NCBI RefSeq assembly: GCF_003386535.1
Contig: NZ_QTTN01000005.1
Span: forward strand, 163,656-227,655
Source: Paenibacillus taihuensis
GTDB lineage: Bacteria; Bacillota; Bacilli; Paenibacillales; Paenibacillaceae
Length of the DNA stretch: 64,000 bases
Direction of reading: 5' to 3'
Positions 7,766-16,313 of the stretch are shown here, piece by piece. The notes beneath the pieces are model-generated. The model made no database searches and was not told the DNA's origin. It saw nothing but the letters and a program-made list of their open reading frames with translations. Position numbers and translations under genes: made by a program. Each line of letters opens with the position of its first letter. The first letter of the stretch is position 1.

Positions 7766-8776
7766 ATGAATTTGCAGGCATTTCTCATTACATTCCGCGA
7801 GGCGTTCGAAGCGATTCTTATTGTCGGTATTATCATTACGTACTTGAACCGCATCGGGCAGAGCAAATGGAACAAGTGGGTGTGGGTCGGGGTGTTTATG
7901 GCGATCCTCGCCAGCCTTGGCGTTGCGCTCGTATTCCAAATCGTGCTCGACGGTTACGCGACAATGGGCAGCCGAGAATATTTGCGTATTGGCATCTTGC
8001 TTGTGTCATCAGGCTTGTTAACGCATATGATCTTGTTTATGGGCAAGCAGAATCAAGAGATGCGAGGTAAGCTGCAAAATAAAGTGGCGCTCATTCTTAG
8101 TGCCGGCGGCGCAATCAATATGATTGTGCACTCCTTCCTCGTGACTCTTCGCGAAGGGGTGGAGACGGTCTTCTTCTTTGCGGCGATCTCCTCCGGCGAT
8201 ATCTCGAAAGCGCTTCAGAGCTGGGGCGCCTTGGTCGGGCTTGTCGCAGCGGGACTGCTCGGCGTGGCTGTGTTCAAAGGCAGCAAGAAAATTAAGATCG
8301 GTACGTTCTTCAGGGTGACGAGCGTATTCCTCATTATGATTGCGGCCGGCTTGTTCGTTCAGGCCATCGGCGTCATGCAGGATTTGGGCGTTATCGGCAG
8401 CCTGTATAAGACACCTGGCGGCGAGAACGGCGCGATGTATGATCTGACCTGGCTCATGCCTGAGCATCCAATCGACGAAACGAACTACATTCGCGATACG
8501 GGGCATCATCCGATATTGAACGGGCAGATCGGCATTTTCTTCAAAGCGTTCCTAGGCTACACGCAGGACCCTTCGTTAGAAGAGTTCGCACTGTATTGGT
8601 TGTATTACGTAATGGTATTCGTGATGCTCGCGAGACAGCGGAAAGTCGCGCTTCTTGCAGAGGCCAAAGCACGCGAGGAGGCTGCGATTGCGGCAGATTC
8701 GGCAGTTGCAGGCGATGATGGTATGGTTGCATCGTCGCTGCCCGAAGAGCGGGAGGAGAACTCGACCGCGGTATAG
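7766..8776 (+). CDS. FTR1-family high-affinity iron permease
   Basis: 336 residues with about seven transmembrane helices. The two hallmark REXXE iron-binding motifs are present: REAFE near residue 11 (TFREAFEAILIVG) and REGVE near residue 130 (TLREGVETVFFF). FTR1/EfeU permeases move ferric iron across the membrane after oxidation of Fe(II) by a partner. ATG 7766 is preceded by AAGGATTAAGGAG. The gene ends the Fur-box operon begun at 4739 and is followed by a strong terminator. The C-terminus carries a ~40-residue acidic, Ala-rich cytoplasmic tail. B. subtilis YwbL (EfeU) is the nearest characterised relative I can name; the accessory genes here differ. Confidence 0.92.
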   Translation: MNLQAFLITFREAFEAILIVGIIITYLNRIGQSKWNKWVWVGVFMAILASLGVALVFQIVLDGYATMGSREYLRIGILLVSSGLLTHMILFMGKQNQEMRGKLQNKVALILSAGGAINMIVHSFLVTLREGVETVFFFAAISSGDISKALQSWGALVGLVAAGLLGVAVFKGSKKIKIGTFFRVTSVFLIMIAAGLFVQAIGVMQDLGVIGSLYKTPGGENGAMYDLTWLMPEHPIDETNYIRDTGHHPILNGQIGIFFKAFLGYTQDPSLEEFALYWLYYVMVFVMLARQRKVALLAEAKAREEAAIAADSAVAGDDGMVASSLPEEREENSTAV

Positions 8777-8786
8777 TAGGAAGGAA

Positions 8787-8818
8787 GCCGGACCCTTTGG
8801 GAGTCCGGCATTTTTTTG
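8787..8818 (+). terminator. Rho-independent terminator of the iron cassette
   Basis: GCCGGAC...GTCCGGC stem (8787-8809) followed by a run of Ts. Confidence 0.92.
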
Positions 8819-9146
8819 TTTTAAGGTAACTGGCGACTAGCCGGATTCCGACACAACCGTCCGCTGTTTGCTGAGAGTCGGGAAATCCGACTCTCAGTGG
8901 AAAACGAGGCCGATACGCGGTTGAGAGTCGGAAAATCCGATTCTCGCGAGGTAAAATATACACGCAACTGACGGAAAGGGTGACGAATCAAAGGGAAGTA
9001 ATCGAGAAAGGCCGGCCGTCCGGAGGAGCGGGAGCTTTTTTATGTAAAAGGTTGCATATTTTTACCAACGGCAGCTTATCCTAGTGAAAGCTGACTTTAT
9101 GGCCGCTTCCACAATTTGTCGAAAGGAAGCGCATTCAACTCCGTCA
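8819..9146. repeat. Spacer with two GAGAGTCGG hairpins
   Basis: There is no credible gene. CTGAGAGTCGG (8871-8881) pairs perfectly with CCGACTCTCAG (8887-8897). A second copy, TGAGAGTCGG (8922-8931), pairs with CCGATTCTCG (8937-8946). The stems share the GAGAG/CTCTC core of the hairpins at 4373-4674. The rest of the spacer up to the nuo promoter shows nothing I can assign. Confidence 0.75.
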
Positions 9147-9175
9147 TAGACGCAAGTGGCAGGTTTTGTTATAAT
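9147..9175 (+). promoter_or_regulatory. nuo operon promoter with extended -10
   Basis: Perfect -10 TATAAT (9170-9175) preceded by TGT (9167-9169) as an extended -10. A -35-like TAGACG at 9147-9152 lies 17 nt upstream. It sits 74 nt before the nuoA start. Confidence 0.7.
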
Positions 9176-9248
9176 TGTGAGGGAAATTTGACCAAGCCAA
9201 GCAGCACCGATCCCGCCCTGCAGATCCATTACAATGGAGGCGAAAATA

Positions 9249-9620
9249 GTGGAGAAGTACATCAACAATTACGTTATTGTGGCCATCTTCATTCTTCTCG
9301 GTATTCTGCTTCCTGTGGTCGCATTGGCCGTTGGGCGGCTATTGCGCCCGAACAAACCGAATGAAGAGAAGAAGACGACCTACGAGAGCGGGAACGAACC
9401 AGTGGGGGAGGGGCAAGTCCGCTTCAATGTGCGCTATTACTTGTTTGCGCTCATGTTCGTTATTTTCGATGTCGAGACTGTCTTCTTATATCCGTGGGCC
9501 GTTGCGTATAAGCAGCTCGGCTTATTTGTGCTTGTCGAGATGGCGATTTTTACGGGATTATTGTTAATTGGATTACTCTACGCCTGGAAGAAGAAGGTGC
9601 TCAAATGGAATTCAATTTAG
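9249..9620 (+). CDS. nuoA: NADH-quinone oxidoreductase subunit A
   Basis: 123 residues with three transmembrane helices and the NuoA landmarks [20 protein letters not shown] and [15 protein letters not shown], which place it in the proton-pumping arm near the quinone site. I chose GTG 9249 because GGAGG at 9236-9240 is spaced 8 nt before it; the in-frame ATG 9234 has no ribosome site. It is the first of eleven nuo genes, and its 3' end overlaps nuoB by 16 nt. Confidence 0.95.
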   Translation: MEKYINNYVIVAIFILLGILLPVVALAVGRLLRPNKPNEEKKTTYESGNEPVGEGQVRFNVRYYLFALMFVIFDVETVFLYPWAVAYKQLGLFVLVEMAIFTGLLLIGLLYAWKKKVLKWNSI

Positions 9621-10123
9621 AGTCGATTACCCCCGAAGAGAGACAAGAGCTGGAGCGCAATGTATTTATGGGTACGCTGGAGCAATTGAAGGCGTGGGCG
9701 CGCAGCAACTCGCTGTGGCCGCTGACGTTCGGACTTGCTTGCTGTGCAATTGAGATGATGGGGACAGGTGCATCCCACTATGACCTGGACCGGTTCGGCG
9801 TTATGTTCCGTACATCGCCGCGCCAATCGGACGTTATGATTGTAGCCGGTACTGTCACGAAGAAGATGGGACCGCTGCTTCGTCGTCTTTATGACCAAAT
9901 GCCTGAGCCCAAATGGGTGATCGCAATGGGCTCCTGCGCTACAGCCGGCGGGCCTTATGTTCGTTCTTACGCAGTGATGAAGGGCGTCGATCAGATCGTG
10001 CCCGTCGATGTATATATTCCTGGCTGCCCGCCGAACCCGGCTGCACTTATCTATGGCATTAACAAGCTTCAGGAGAAAATCCGCTACGAGGCGAAGACCG
10101 GGAAGCGGGTGACGAACCGATGA
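9605..10123 (+). CDS. nuoB: NADH-quinone oxidoreductase subunit B
   Basis: 172 residues. NuoB holds the terminal N2 [4Fe-4S] cluster that passes electrons to quinone. The four ligands are visible: C46-C47 in [10 protein letters not shown]111 in MGSCATAGG and C141 in [10 protein letters not shown] 9605 lies inside the end of nuoA and the gene ends in an ATGA overlap with nuoC, so translation is probably coupled across all three. The length is normal for the family. Confidence 0.97.
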   Translation: MEFNLESITPEERQELERNVFMGTLEQLKAWARSNSLWPLTFGLACCAIEMMGTGASHYDLDRFGVMFRTSPRQSDVMIVAGTVTKKMGPLLRRLYDQMPEPKWVIAMGSCATAGGPYVRSYAVMKGVDQIVPVDVYIPGCPPNPAALIYGINKLQEKIRYEAKTGKRVTNR

Positions 10124-11010
10124 GCGACGAGAAAGAGAAGGAGCTCGAGCAGTCCGCTGAGCCGAAGAGCGAGGAAGCAGCTCCCGCGGAGGCGGCGCCA
10201 GCAGAGGCAACGCCAGCAGCGGCGGAGGCAACGCCCAAGCCCGCGGCAGAGTCAGCGCCGAGTGCGCCGGCAGCGCCCGCGGTCGATCCGGAGCGCGAAG
10301 CGAAGCTGAAGGCGGCGGCGGAAGCGCGCGCCGCAAGAGCAGCCGCGAAAGCCGCGGCCGAGGCGGGCGGCGAAGCGCCGGCAGCTGCTGCGCCAGCCGG
10401 AGCAGGCGGCGAGGTAGATCCCGAGAAGGCGGCGAAGATCGCCGCTGCGGCGGAAGCGCGCGCTGCACGAGCAGCTGCGAAGGCAGCGGCCGAAGGCGGA
10501 GAGGCTGCGCCGGCAGAGCCGAAGCCGCCATCGCCGAAGCAGCCGCAGCTCGATGAGGCTGCAGCGCTCATTCGTGCATCCGTTGCTGAGGACGCTATCG
10601 AGGAAGCTTACATAAACGAATTGAACGACCACATGCCGACGCTGGTTATTCGCGCGGACCGTTTGGTTGAGGCTTGCCGTCTCTTGAAGACGCGTACAGG
10701 GCAGGACTACACGTACCTGCGCAATGTATCGGGCGTCGATTATGAGACGCATCTGGAAGTTGTCTATCATCTCGTATCGCTGAATTCGAAGAATGAGCTT
10801 GCCGTGAAAGTGAAGACGAACCGGGAACAGCCGGGAATTCCATCTGTTGTACCGGTCTGGGAAACGGCGAACTGGAACGAGCGCGAAATCTACGATTTGC
10901 TCGGCATCGATTTTCCGGGCCATCCCGATTTGCGGCGCATTATGATGCCGGATGACTGGGTAGGACATCCGCTGCGCAAAGATTACGTACCGCTAGACCC
11001 GGAGGTGTGA
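10120..11010 (+). CDS. nuoC: NADH-quinone oxidoreductase subunit C with long Ala/Glu-rich N-terminal extension
   Basis: 296 residues, of which only residues ~145-296 are the 30-kDa NuoC domain ([48 protein letters not shown]). The first ~145 residues are a low-complexity extension rich in Ala, Glu, Pro and Lys. It contains two copies of a ~32-residue segment starting DPE at residues ~56 and ~100 (period 44 residues, 132 nt) with the shared core [17 protein letters not shown], which should form charged helices. NuoC joins NuoD and NuoB at the base of the peripheral arm. The ATG overlaps the nuoB stop. The extension is unusual compared with the ~150-200 residues of typical NuoC and is discussed under findings. 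Confidence 0.95.
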   Translation: MSDEKEKELEQSAEPKSEEAAPAEAAPAEATPAAAEATPKPAAESAPSAPAAPAVDPEREAKLKAAAEARAARAAAKAAAEAGGEAPAAAAPAGAGGEVDPEKAAKIAAAAEARAARAAAKAAAEGGEAAPAEPKPPSPKQPQLDEAAALIRASVAEDAIEEAYINELNDHMPTLVIRADRLVEACRLLKTRTGQDYTYLRNVSGVDYETHLEVVYHLVSLNSKNELAVKVKTNREQPGIPSVVPVWETANWNEREIYDLLGIDFPGHPDLRRIMMPDDWVGHPLRKDYVPLDPEV

Positions 11011-11016
11011 TGAGCC

Positions 11017-12117
11017 GTGATTCGTACAGAAGAACTGCTGCTTAACGTCGGCCCGCAGCATCCCAGCACGCATGGCGTTTTTCGCATCATCGTCAAGCTC
11101 GACGGTGAAGTGATAACGGAAGCGACTCCGGTTATGGGCTATTTGCACCGGGGAACAGAGAAGCTTGCGGAAGATTTGAACTATACGCAAATTATTCCTT
11201 ATACCGACCGGATGGATTATGTGTCGGCAATGACGACGAACTATGTGCTCTGTCACGGCGTTGAGAAGATGATGGGGCTAGAAGTGCCGGAGCGTGCGGA
11301 GTTCATGCGGCTGATCGTCATGGAGCTGCAGCGTATTGCCAGCCACTTGGTTTGGTGGGGCACGTACCTGCTCGATATTGGCGCGATGAGCCCGTTCTTG
11401 TTCGCATTCCGCGACCGGGAAATCATTATCAACCTGTTCAACGAGCTGTGCGGCGCCCGCCTCACCTACAACTACATGCGGGTTGGCGGCGTGAAGTGGG
11501 ATGCGCCTGTCGGCTGGATCGATAAAGTGCGCGAGTTTATTCCGTATATGGAAAGCAAGCTCGATGAGTATCACAGGCTCGTCAGCGGCAACGAAATTTT
11601 CCTTGCGCGGATCAGAGGCGTCGGCGCGTACGATGCGCAAACTGCGATCGACTATGGCTTATCCGGCGCGAATCTTCGCTCCACAGGCGTGGACTGGGAT
11701 CTCCGCAAAGCGAAGCCATACAGTATCTATAATCGCTTCGAATTCGATGTGCCGCTTGGCAAGAACGGCGACTGCTATGACCGTTACTTGATCCGGCTCG
11801 AAGAGATCCGCCAGTCGCTTCGCATCCTGAAGCAGGCTGTCGAACAGTTCCCTTCATCCGGCGATGTGATGGGCAAAGTGCCCCGCGTTATTCGTCCGCC
11901 GGCAGGCGAGCTCTACGTAGGGATCGAATCGCCGCGCGGCGAGATCGGCGTCCATATCGTCTCGAAGGGCAAAGCGGAGCCGTACCGGCTGAAATTCCGC
12001 CGTCCGTCGTTCGTCAACCTGCAAATTCTGCCGAAGCTGCTCGTTGGGGAAACGATGACGAACCTCATTACCATTTTGGGCGGCATCGATATTGTCGTCG
12101 GGGAGGTTGACTGCTAA
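11017..12117 (+). CDS. nuoD: NADH-quinone oxidoreductase subunit D
   Basis: 366 residues from GTG 11017, with GGAGGTG at 11001-11007 nine nt upstream. The 49-kDa subunit motifs are clear: NVGPQHPSTHGVFR, GYLHRGTEKL, YTDRMDYVSAM, and a C-terminal GGIDIVVGEVDC. NuoD forms most of the quinone-binding cavity together with NuoB. It is a separate gene rather than a nuoCD fusion. The stop overlaps the nuoH start (TAATG). Confidence 0.97.
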   Translation: MIRTEELLLNVGPQHPSTHGVFRIIVKLDGEVITEATPVMGYLHRGTEKLAEDLNYTQIIPYTDRMDYVSAMTTNYVLCHGVEKMMGLEVPERAEFMRLIVMELQRIASHLVWWGTYLLDIGAMSPFLFAFRDREIIINLFNELCGARLTYNYMRVGGVKWDAPVGWIDKVREFIPYMESKLDEYHRLVSGNEIFLARIRGVGAYDAQTAIDYGLSGANLRSTGVDWDLRKAKPYSIYNRFEFDVPLGKNGDCYDRYLIRLEEIRQSLRILKQAVEQFPSSGDVMGKVPRVIRPPAGELYVGIESPRGEIGVHIVSKGKAEPYRLKFRRPSFVNLQILPKLLVGETMTNLITILGGIDIVVGEVDC

Positions 12118-13127
12118 TGGGGTCCTGGCTCGATGAAACGCTGACTTGGGGCAATGCGCTGCTGTTCTTCCTGTGGGGCGTCATTCTGCTCGCGATCGTA
12201 TTAGGCTTCGTTACGTATGCGATTTTCTTCGAACGCAAAGTCATCGGCTGGATGCAATTCCGGATCGGTCCGAACCGGGTTGGTCCTTGGGGGTTATTGC
12301 AGTCCGTCGCCGATATTGCCAAGCTGCTCATGAAGGAAGATACGATTCCGCGCAAGGCGGACCGCGCGCTGTTCATCCTCGCGCCGGCGCTTGCCTATGT
12401 GCCTGCGTTCGCGGTGCTCGCGGTTATTCCTTATACGCAAAAGCTTTATTTTGCCGATATCAACGTTGGGCTTCTGTACTATGTCGCGCTCTCGGGCATT
12501 TCGACGATTGCGATCGTGCTCGGCGGCTGGTCGTCCAACAACAAATACGCCCTGCTCGGCGGCATGCGTTCCGCTGCGCAGATGATCAGCTACGAAGTGC
12601 CGCTCGTCATTTCCGTTGTCGGCGTCATTATGATGTCCGGCTCGCTTAACCTGCGGACGATCGCGGATCAGCAAGGCGATTGGTTCTGGCAATGGAACTT
12701 CCTTCCGCAAATTATCGGGTTCGTCGTGTTCGTCATCGCGGCCGTATCGGAGCTGAACCGGACGCCGTTCGACTTGCCGGAGGCGGAATCGGAGCTTGTT
12801 GCCGGTTACCACGTGGAGTACAGCGGCTTCCGCTTCGCGTTCTTCATGCTGACGGAGTATGTGTACGTGTACGCGATCGCGGCGCTTACGACAGTGCTGT
12901 TCCTGGGCGGCTGGCATGCGCCGTTCCCGTTCCTGGATTGGGTACCGGGCATTATCTGGTTCCTGCTGAAGTTCTCCTTCATTGTGTTCTTCCTGTTCTG
13001 GATCCGGGCCACGCTGCCGCGTATCCGAATCGATCAGCTGATGGGGCTTGGCTGGAAGGTGCTGCTCCCGGTGGCGATCTTGAATGTGTTTCTTACAGCG
13101 GTCTACTTGGAGCTGTTCGTGAAATAA
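12117..13127 (+). CDS. nuoH: NADH-quinone oxidoreductase subunit H
   Basis: 336 residues, about eight transmembrane helices. Family motifs include FFERKVIGWMQFRIGPNRVG, the acidic quinone-tunnel loop YEVPLVIS, and AAVSELNRTPFDLPEAESEL followed by YSGFRFAFF. NuoH links the quinone site to the proton channels. It starts at ATG 12117 with GGGGAGG upstream and overlaps the nuoD stop by one base. Confidence 0.97.
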   Translation: MGSWLDETLTWGNALLFFLWGVILLAIVLGFVTYAIFFERKVIGWMQFRIGPNRVGPWGLLQSVADIAKLLMKEDTIPRKADRALFILAPALAYVPAFAVLAVIPYTQKLYFADINVGLLYYVALSGISTIAIVLGGWSSNNKYALLGGMRSAAQMISYEVPLVISVVGVIMMSGSLNLRTIADQQGDWFWQWNFLPQIIGFVVFVIAAVSELNRTPFDLPEAESELVAGYHVEYSGFRFAFFMLTEYVYVYAIAALTTVLFLGGWHAPFPFLDWVPGIIWFLLKFSFIVFFLFWIRATLPRIRIDQLMGLGWKVLLPVAILNVFLTAVYLELFVK

Positions 13128-13154
13128 CGCTATGAAGACAGGAGGGATGAGGGA

Positions 13155-13610
13155 ATGAAAGGTCTCTTAAAAGGGCTTGGTGTCACTTTAAAATCTTTGA
13201 CCGACAAAAAAGTTACCACTTCCTATCCCGATGTGCCGATCACAATGCCGGACCGTTACCGCGGCATCCAGCATTTTGAGCCGGACAAATGCATCGTGTG
13301 CAATCAGTGCGCCCGTATTTGTCCGACCGAGTGCATCACGCTCACAGGCAAGGCGAATCCGGATCCGGAGAAGAAGGGGAAGGTCATCGACACGTATGAC
13401 ATCAACTTTGAAATTTGCATTCTATGCGATCTCTGCACGGAGGTATGTCCGACGGAAGCGATCGTCATGACGGGCAATTTCGAGCTGGCGTCCTACAGCC
13501 GTGATGAGCTGTTCAAGGACTTGAAGTGGCTGGATGACAACAACAGCAACGTCCGTCAGGACAATAACAATATTGGAGCTCCTGCTGCTGCCAAGGGAGG
13601 AGCGAAGTAG
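13155..13610 (+). CDS. nuoI: NADH-quinone oxidoreductase subunit I (2x[4Fe-4S] ferredoxin-like)
   Basis: 151 residues. Two ferredoxin motifs bind clusters N6a and N6b: C46-C49-C52-C56 (CIVCNQCARICP) and C88-C91-C94-C98 (CILCDLCTEVCP). ATG 13155 follows an AGGAGGGATGAGGG ribosome site. Because nuoE, F and G are absent from this operon, NuoI is the outermost redox subunit encoded here and the likely entry point for electrons, as proposed for 11-subunit complexes in cyanobacteria and archaea (family knowledge plus inference). Confidence 0.96.
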   Translation: MKGLLKGLGVTLKSLTDKKVTTSYPDVPITMPDRYRGIQHFEPDKCIVCNQCARICPTECITLTGKANPDPEKKGKVIDTYDINFEICILCDLCTEVCPTEAIVMTGNFELASYSRDELFKDLKWLDDNNSNVRQDNNNIGAPAAAKGGAK

Positions 13611-13613
13611 ACG

Positions 13614-14132
13614 ATGTTCAACGTCAATTTTACAGGCGAATTCGTTGCCTTCTTTATCTTCTCCGTGCTAATTATAAGCGGCGCGGTGCTGATGGTCAGC
13701 TTCACCAAGGTCGTTCATATGGTCGTCTCGCTGGCGGCCGTATTCATCGGCATCGCAGGCATGTTCGTGCTGCTGCAGGCGGAGTTTCTCGCCTTCGTTC
13801 AAGTGCTTATCTACGCCGGCGCGGTATCGATTCTGATGATCTTCGGCATTATGATGACGAAGCATCAGGATGCGGAGGCGGATCGTTCGCGCCCGTTGCA
13901 TGAGACGCTTACGGCGATCGGCGCGCTGGCGCTGTTCGGCATTCTGTTCTACGCCATCCGCCAGTCGGAGTTTCCCGAGCCGGAACAGCCGCTCAGCCAG
14001 GCGACCGATAATACGATGGAAATCGGCAAGCTGCTGTTCACGAACTATGTCGTGCCTTTCGAGCTTGTTTCGGTGCTGCTGACGGTTGCATTTATCGGGG
14101 CGATCGTGCTTGCGAAGAAGGAGGCGGACTAG
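13614..14132 (+). CDS. nuoJ: NADH-quinone oxidoreductase subunit J
   Basis: 172 residues with five hydrophobic helices. Typical NuoJ features are [20 protein letters not shown] in the third helix and a polar C-terminal region ending in a last helix [15 protein letters not shown]. It lies 3 nt after nuoI and 1 nt before nuoK. Confidence 0.93.
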   Translation: MFNVNFTGEFVAFFIFSVLIISGAVLMVSFTKVVHMVVSLAAVFIGIAGMFVLLQAEFLAFVQVLIYAGAVSILMIFGIMMTKHQDAEADRSRPLHETLTAIGALALFGILFYAIRQSEFPEPEQPLSQATDNTMEIGKLLFTNYVVPFELVSVLLTVAFIGAIVLAKKEAD

Positions 14133-14133
14133 C

Positions 14134-14436
14134 ATGTTATCCTCGTATTTAACGATGGCTGCCATTTTGTTCTGCATCGGCTTGTACGGTGCGCTCGTGA
14201 AACGAAATGCCGTCATCATTCTATTATCGATTGAGCTGATGCTCAATGCAGTCAATCTCAATCTGGTTGCGTTCTCCAAGTATGGCGTTGTCCCATCGCT
14301 GACAGGACAGATGTTCACGCTGTTCAGCATCGCCGTTGCAGCTGCAGAGGCGGCTGTCGGTATTGCTGTTCTGATTGCGCTGTTCCGTGCACGCGGTACG
14401 GTCAACGTGGATGAGTACGACGAGATGAGGAGGTAA
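14134..14436 (+). CDS. nuoK: NADH-quinone oxidoreductase subunit K
   Basis: 100 residues, the standard NuoK length, with three helices. The conserved membrane glutamates lie in [19 protein letters not shown] and in [17 protein letters not shown] and form part of the proton path. I chose ATG 14134 (GAAGGAGGCGGAC upstream); an in-frame ATG at 14086 would start within nuoJ and add a non-homologous basic stretch. Confidence 0.96.
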   Translation: MLSSYLTMAAILFCIGLYGALVKRNAVIILLSIELMLNAVNLNLVAFSKYGVVPSLTGQMFTLFSIAVAAAEAAVGIAVLIALFRARGTVNVDEYDEMRR

Positions 14437-14441
14437 CGAAT

Positions 14442-16313
14442 ATGGATACAAGTTTCTCACAAGTTGCCTGGCTCATCCCGCTATTTCCGTTCGTTGCGTT
14501 TCTATTGCTGCTCGCTTTCGGACGCGGTCAGCGGACGCTCGGCGTTCTGCTCGGCTCCATAAGCTCCTTCGCGGGGCTGGTGCTATCGATTCTCGTCCTG
14601 ATCGAGCATATGTCGGATGGAACCAAATACTATCAATATTCATTCAAGTGGCTGGACTTTGACGGACTGACTATGAATGCAGGCTATGAAGTGACGAATT
14701 TGACCGCACTTATGCTTGTTGTCGTCACGCTGGTCAGCTTCCTGGTCAATGTATACTCGGCCGGTTATATGAAAGGCGACGAACGGATATCCGTCTTCTA
14801 TAGCTACGTCGCGCTGTTCTCCTTCTCGATGCTCGGTCTCGTTCTAGCAGACAACATGCTGACACTGTATATTTTCTGGGAGCTTGTCGGTGTCTGCTCG
14901 TTCTTGCTCGTCGGTTTCTGGTTCAGCAAGCCTGAGGCAAAAGCTGCGGCGAAGAAGGCGTTCATCGTCACGCGGATCGGGGATGCAGGGCTGCTGCTCG
15001 GTATTCTACTGCTGTACTGGTACATGCCGGATCATGCGCTTGATTTTGTCCATATCGGCAATGTGTTCGATGGGCAGACAGGCATCATCGCGGCAAGCGT
15101 GACGACGTGGATTGCAATTCTGATCTTCGTCGGAGCAGTCGGCAAATCCGGTCAGTTTCCGCTTCATGTGTGGCTTCCGGATGCGATGGAAGGTCCGACG
15201 CCGATTAGTGCGCTCATTCACGCGGCAACGATGGTTGCGGCGGGCGTCTATCTCGTGGCGCGGACATTTGATATTTTTCAAGCTTCGCAGACGGCGATGG
15301 ATGTCGTCGCTTATATCGGCGGCTTCACGGCGATCTTCGCTGCTACGATCGGGGTGGCGCAGAACGATATTAAACGGATTCTCGCTTACTCGACGGTCAG
15401 CCAGCTCGGCTATATGATGATGGCGCTGGGACTTGGCTCGATGACAGGCGGTATCTTCCACCTGTTCACCCACGCATTCTTCAAGGCATTGCTCTTCCTC
15501 GGAGCGGGCAGTGTCATTCACGCGGTACATACGCAGAACATTCAAGAAATGGGCGGCTTGAGCGCCAAGATGAAAATTACGACTTGGACGTTCGGTATCG
15601 GCACGCTCGCATTGTCGGGCATTCCGCCGTTCTCGGGCTTCTGGTCCAAGGATATGATTCTAAACACTGCGCTGCATGAGAAGCCGGTGTTGTTCGCAGT
15701 CGGCGTAGCTGCTGCATTCTTCACCGCATTCTATATGTCGCGGCTGTTCTTCCTCGTGTTCATGGGCAAGCCGAAAGGCGAGCAGCATGCGCATGAGTCG
15801 CCAGCCTCGATGACGATTCCGCTCATCATTCTGGCTGTGCTGGCTGCCGCCTCCGGCTTCATCCAGACGCCATGGAACAATACGCTCGGCACTTGGCTGA
15901 CCGATGGCGCGGAGAAAGAACATGGCGGCGCTGGTATCGTGATGGTGATCTCGGCAGCGGTCGGCTTGCTCGGACTGTATCTCGGCTGGCTCGTCTTCGT
16001 CAAAGGAACGATTGCCCGCGATGCGATTTCTTCCCGGGCGCCTTGGCTTGTCCGACTGCTCGAACGCAAGTATTACATGGATGAGATCTATGAAGCATTG
16101 TTAGTACGTCCGCTTCGCGGACTTGGCTACCTGCTGAATGCGATTGACGAGTATATTGTGGATGGCCTCGTTCAGCTGGTCAGCGGGACAGCCGTATGGT
16201 TCGGCCGCGGCGGAACCCGCGTGCAGAACGGCCAAATTCAAACGTATGGCGTTGTGACGGTGCTCGGACTTATCGTTCTTCTCGTTGCACTTGTCGGAAG
16301 GAGGTTTTGGTAA
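14442..16313 (+). CDS. nuoL: NADH-quinone oxidoreductase subunit L (antiporter-like)
   Basis: 623 residues and about 16 transmembrane helices. Antiporter-like landmarks are FWELVGVCSFLLVGFWF (conserved membrane Glu), GKSGQFPLHVWLPDAMEGPT (key Lys/His) and the lateral-helix region near the C-terminus. NuoL is the distal proton pump of complex I. ATG 14442 has GAGGAGGTAACG upstream, and its stop overlaps nuoM (TAATG). Confidence 0.96.
   Translation: MDTSFSQVAWLIPLFPFVAFLLLLAFGRGQRTLGVLLGSISSFAGLVLSILVLIEHMSDGTKYYQYSFKWLDFDGLTMNAGYEVTNLTALMLVVVTLVSFLVNVYSAGYMKGDERISVFYSYVALFSFSMLGLVLADNMLTLYIFWELVGVCSFLLVGFWFSKPEAKAAAKKAFIVTRIGDAGLLLGILLLYWYMPDHALDFVHIGNVFDGQTGIIAASVTTWIAILIFVGAVGKSGQFPLHVWLPDAMEGPTPISALIHAATMVAAGVYLVARTFDIFQASQTAMDVVAYIGGFTAIFAATIGVAQNDIKRILAYSTVSQLGYMMMALGLGSMTGGIFHLFTHAFFKALLFLGAGSVIHAVHTQNIQEMGGLSAKMKITTWTFGIGTLALSGIPPFSGFWSKDMILNTALHEKPVLFAVGVAAAFFTAFYMSRLFFLVFMGKPKGEQHAHESPASMTIPLIILAVLAAASGFIQTPWNNTLGTWLTDGAEKEHGGAGIVMVISAAVGLLGLYLGWLVFVKGTIARDAISSRAPWLVRLLERKYYMDEIYEALLVRPLRGLGYLLNAIDEYIVDGLVQLVSGTAVWFGRGGTRVQNGQIQTYGVVTVLGLIVLLVALVGRRFW

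Noticed and set aside
9617..10531. 304-residue antisense open frame over nuoB/nuoC
   Set aside because: Composition artefact opposite Ala/Glu-rich codons; both sense genes are certain.
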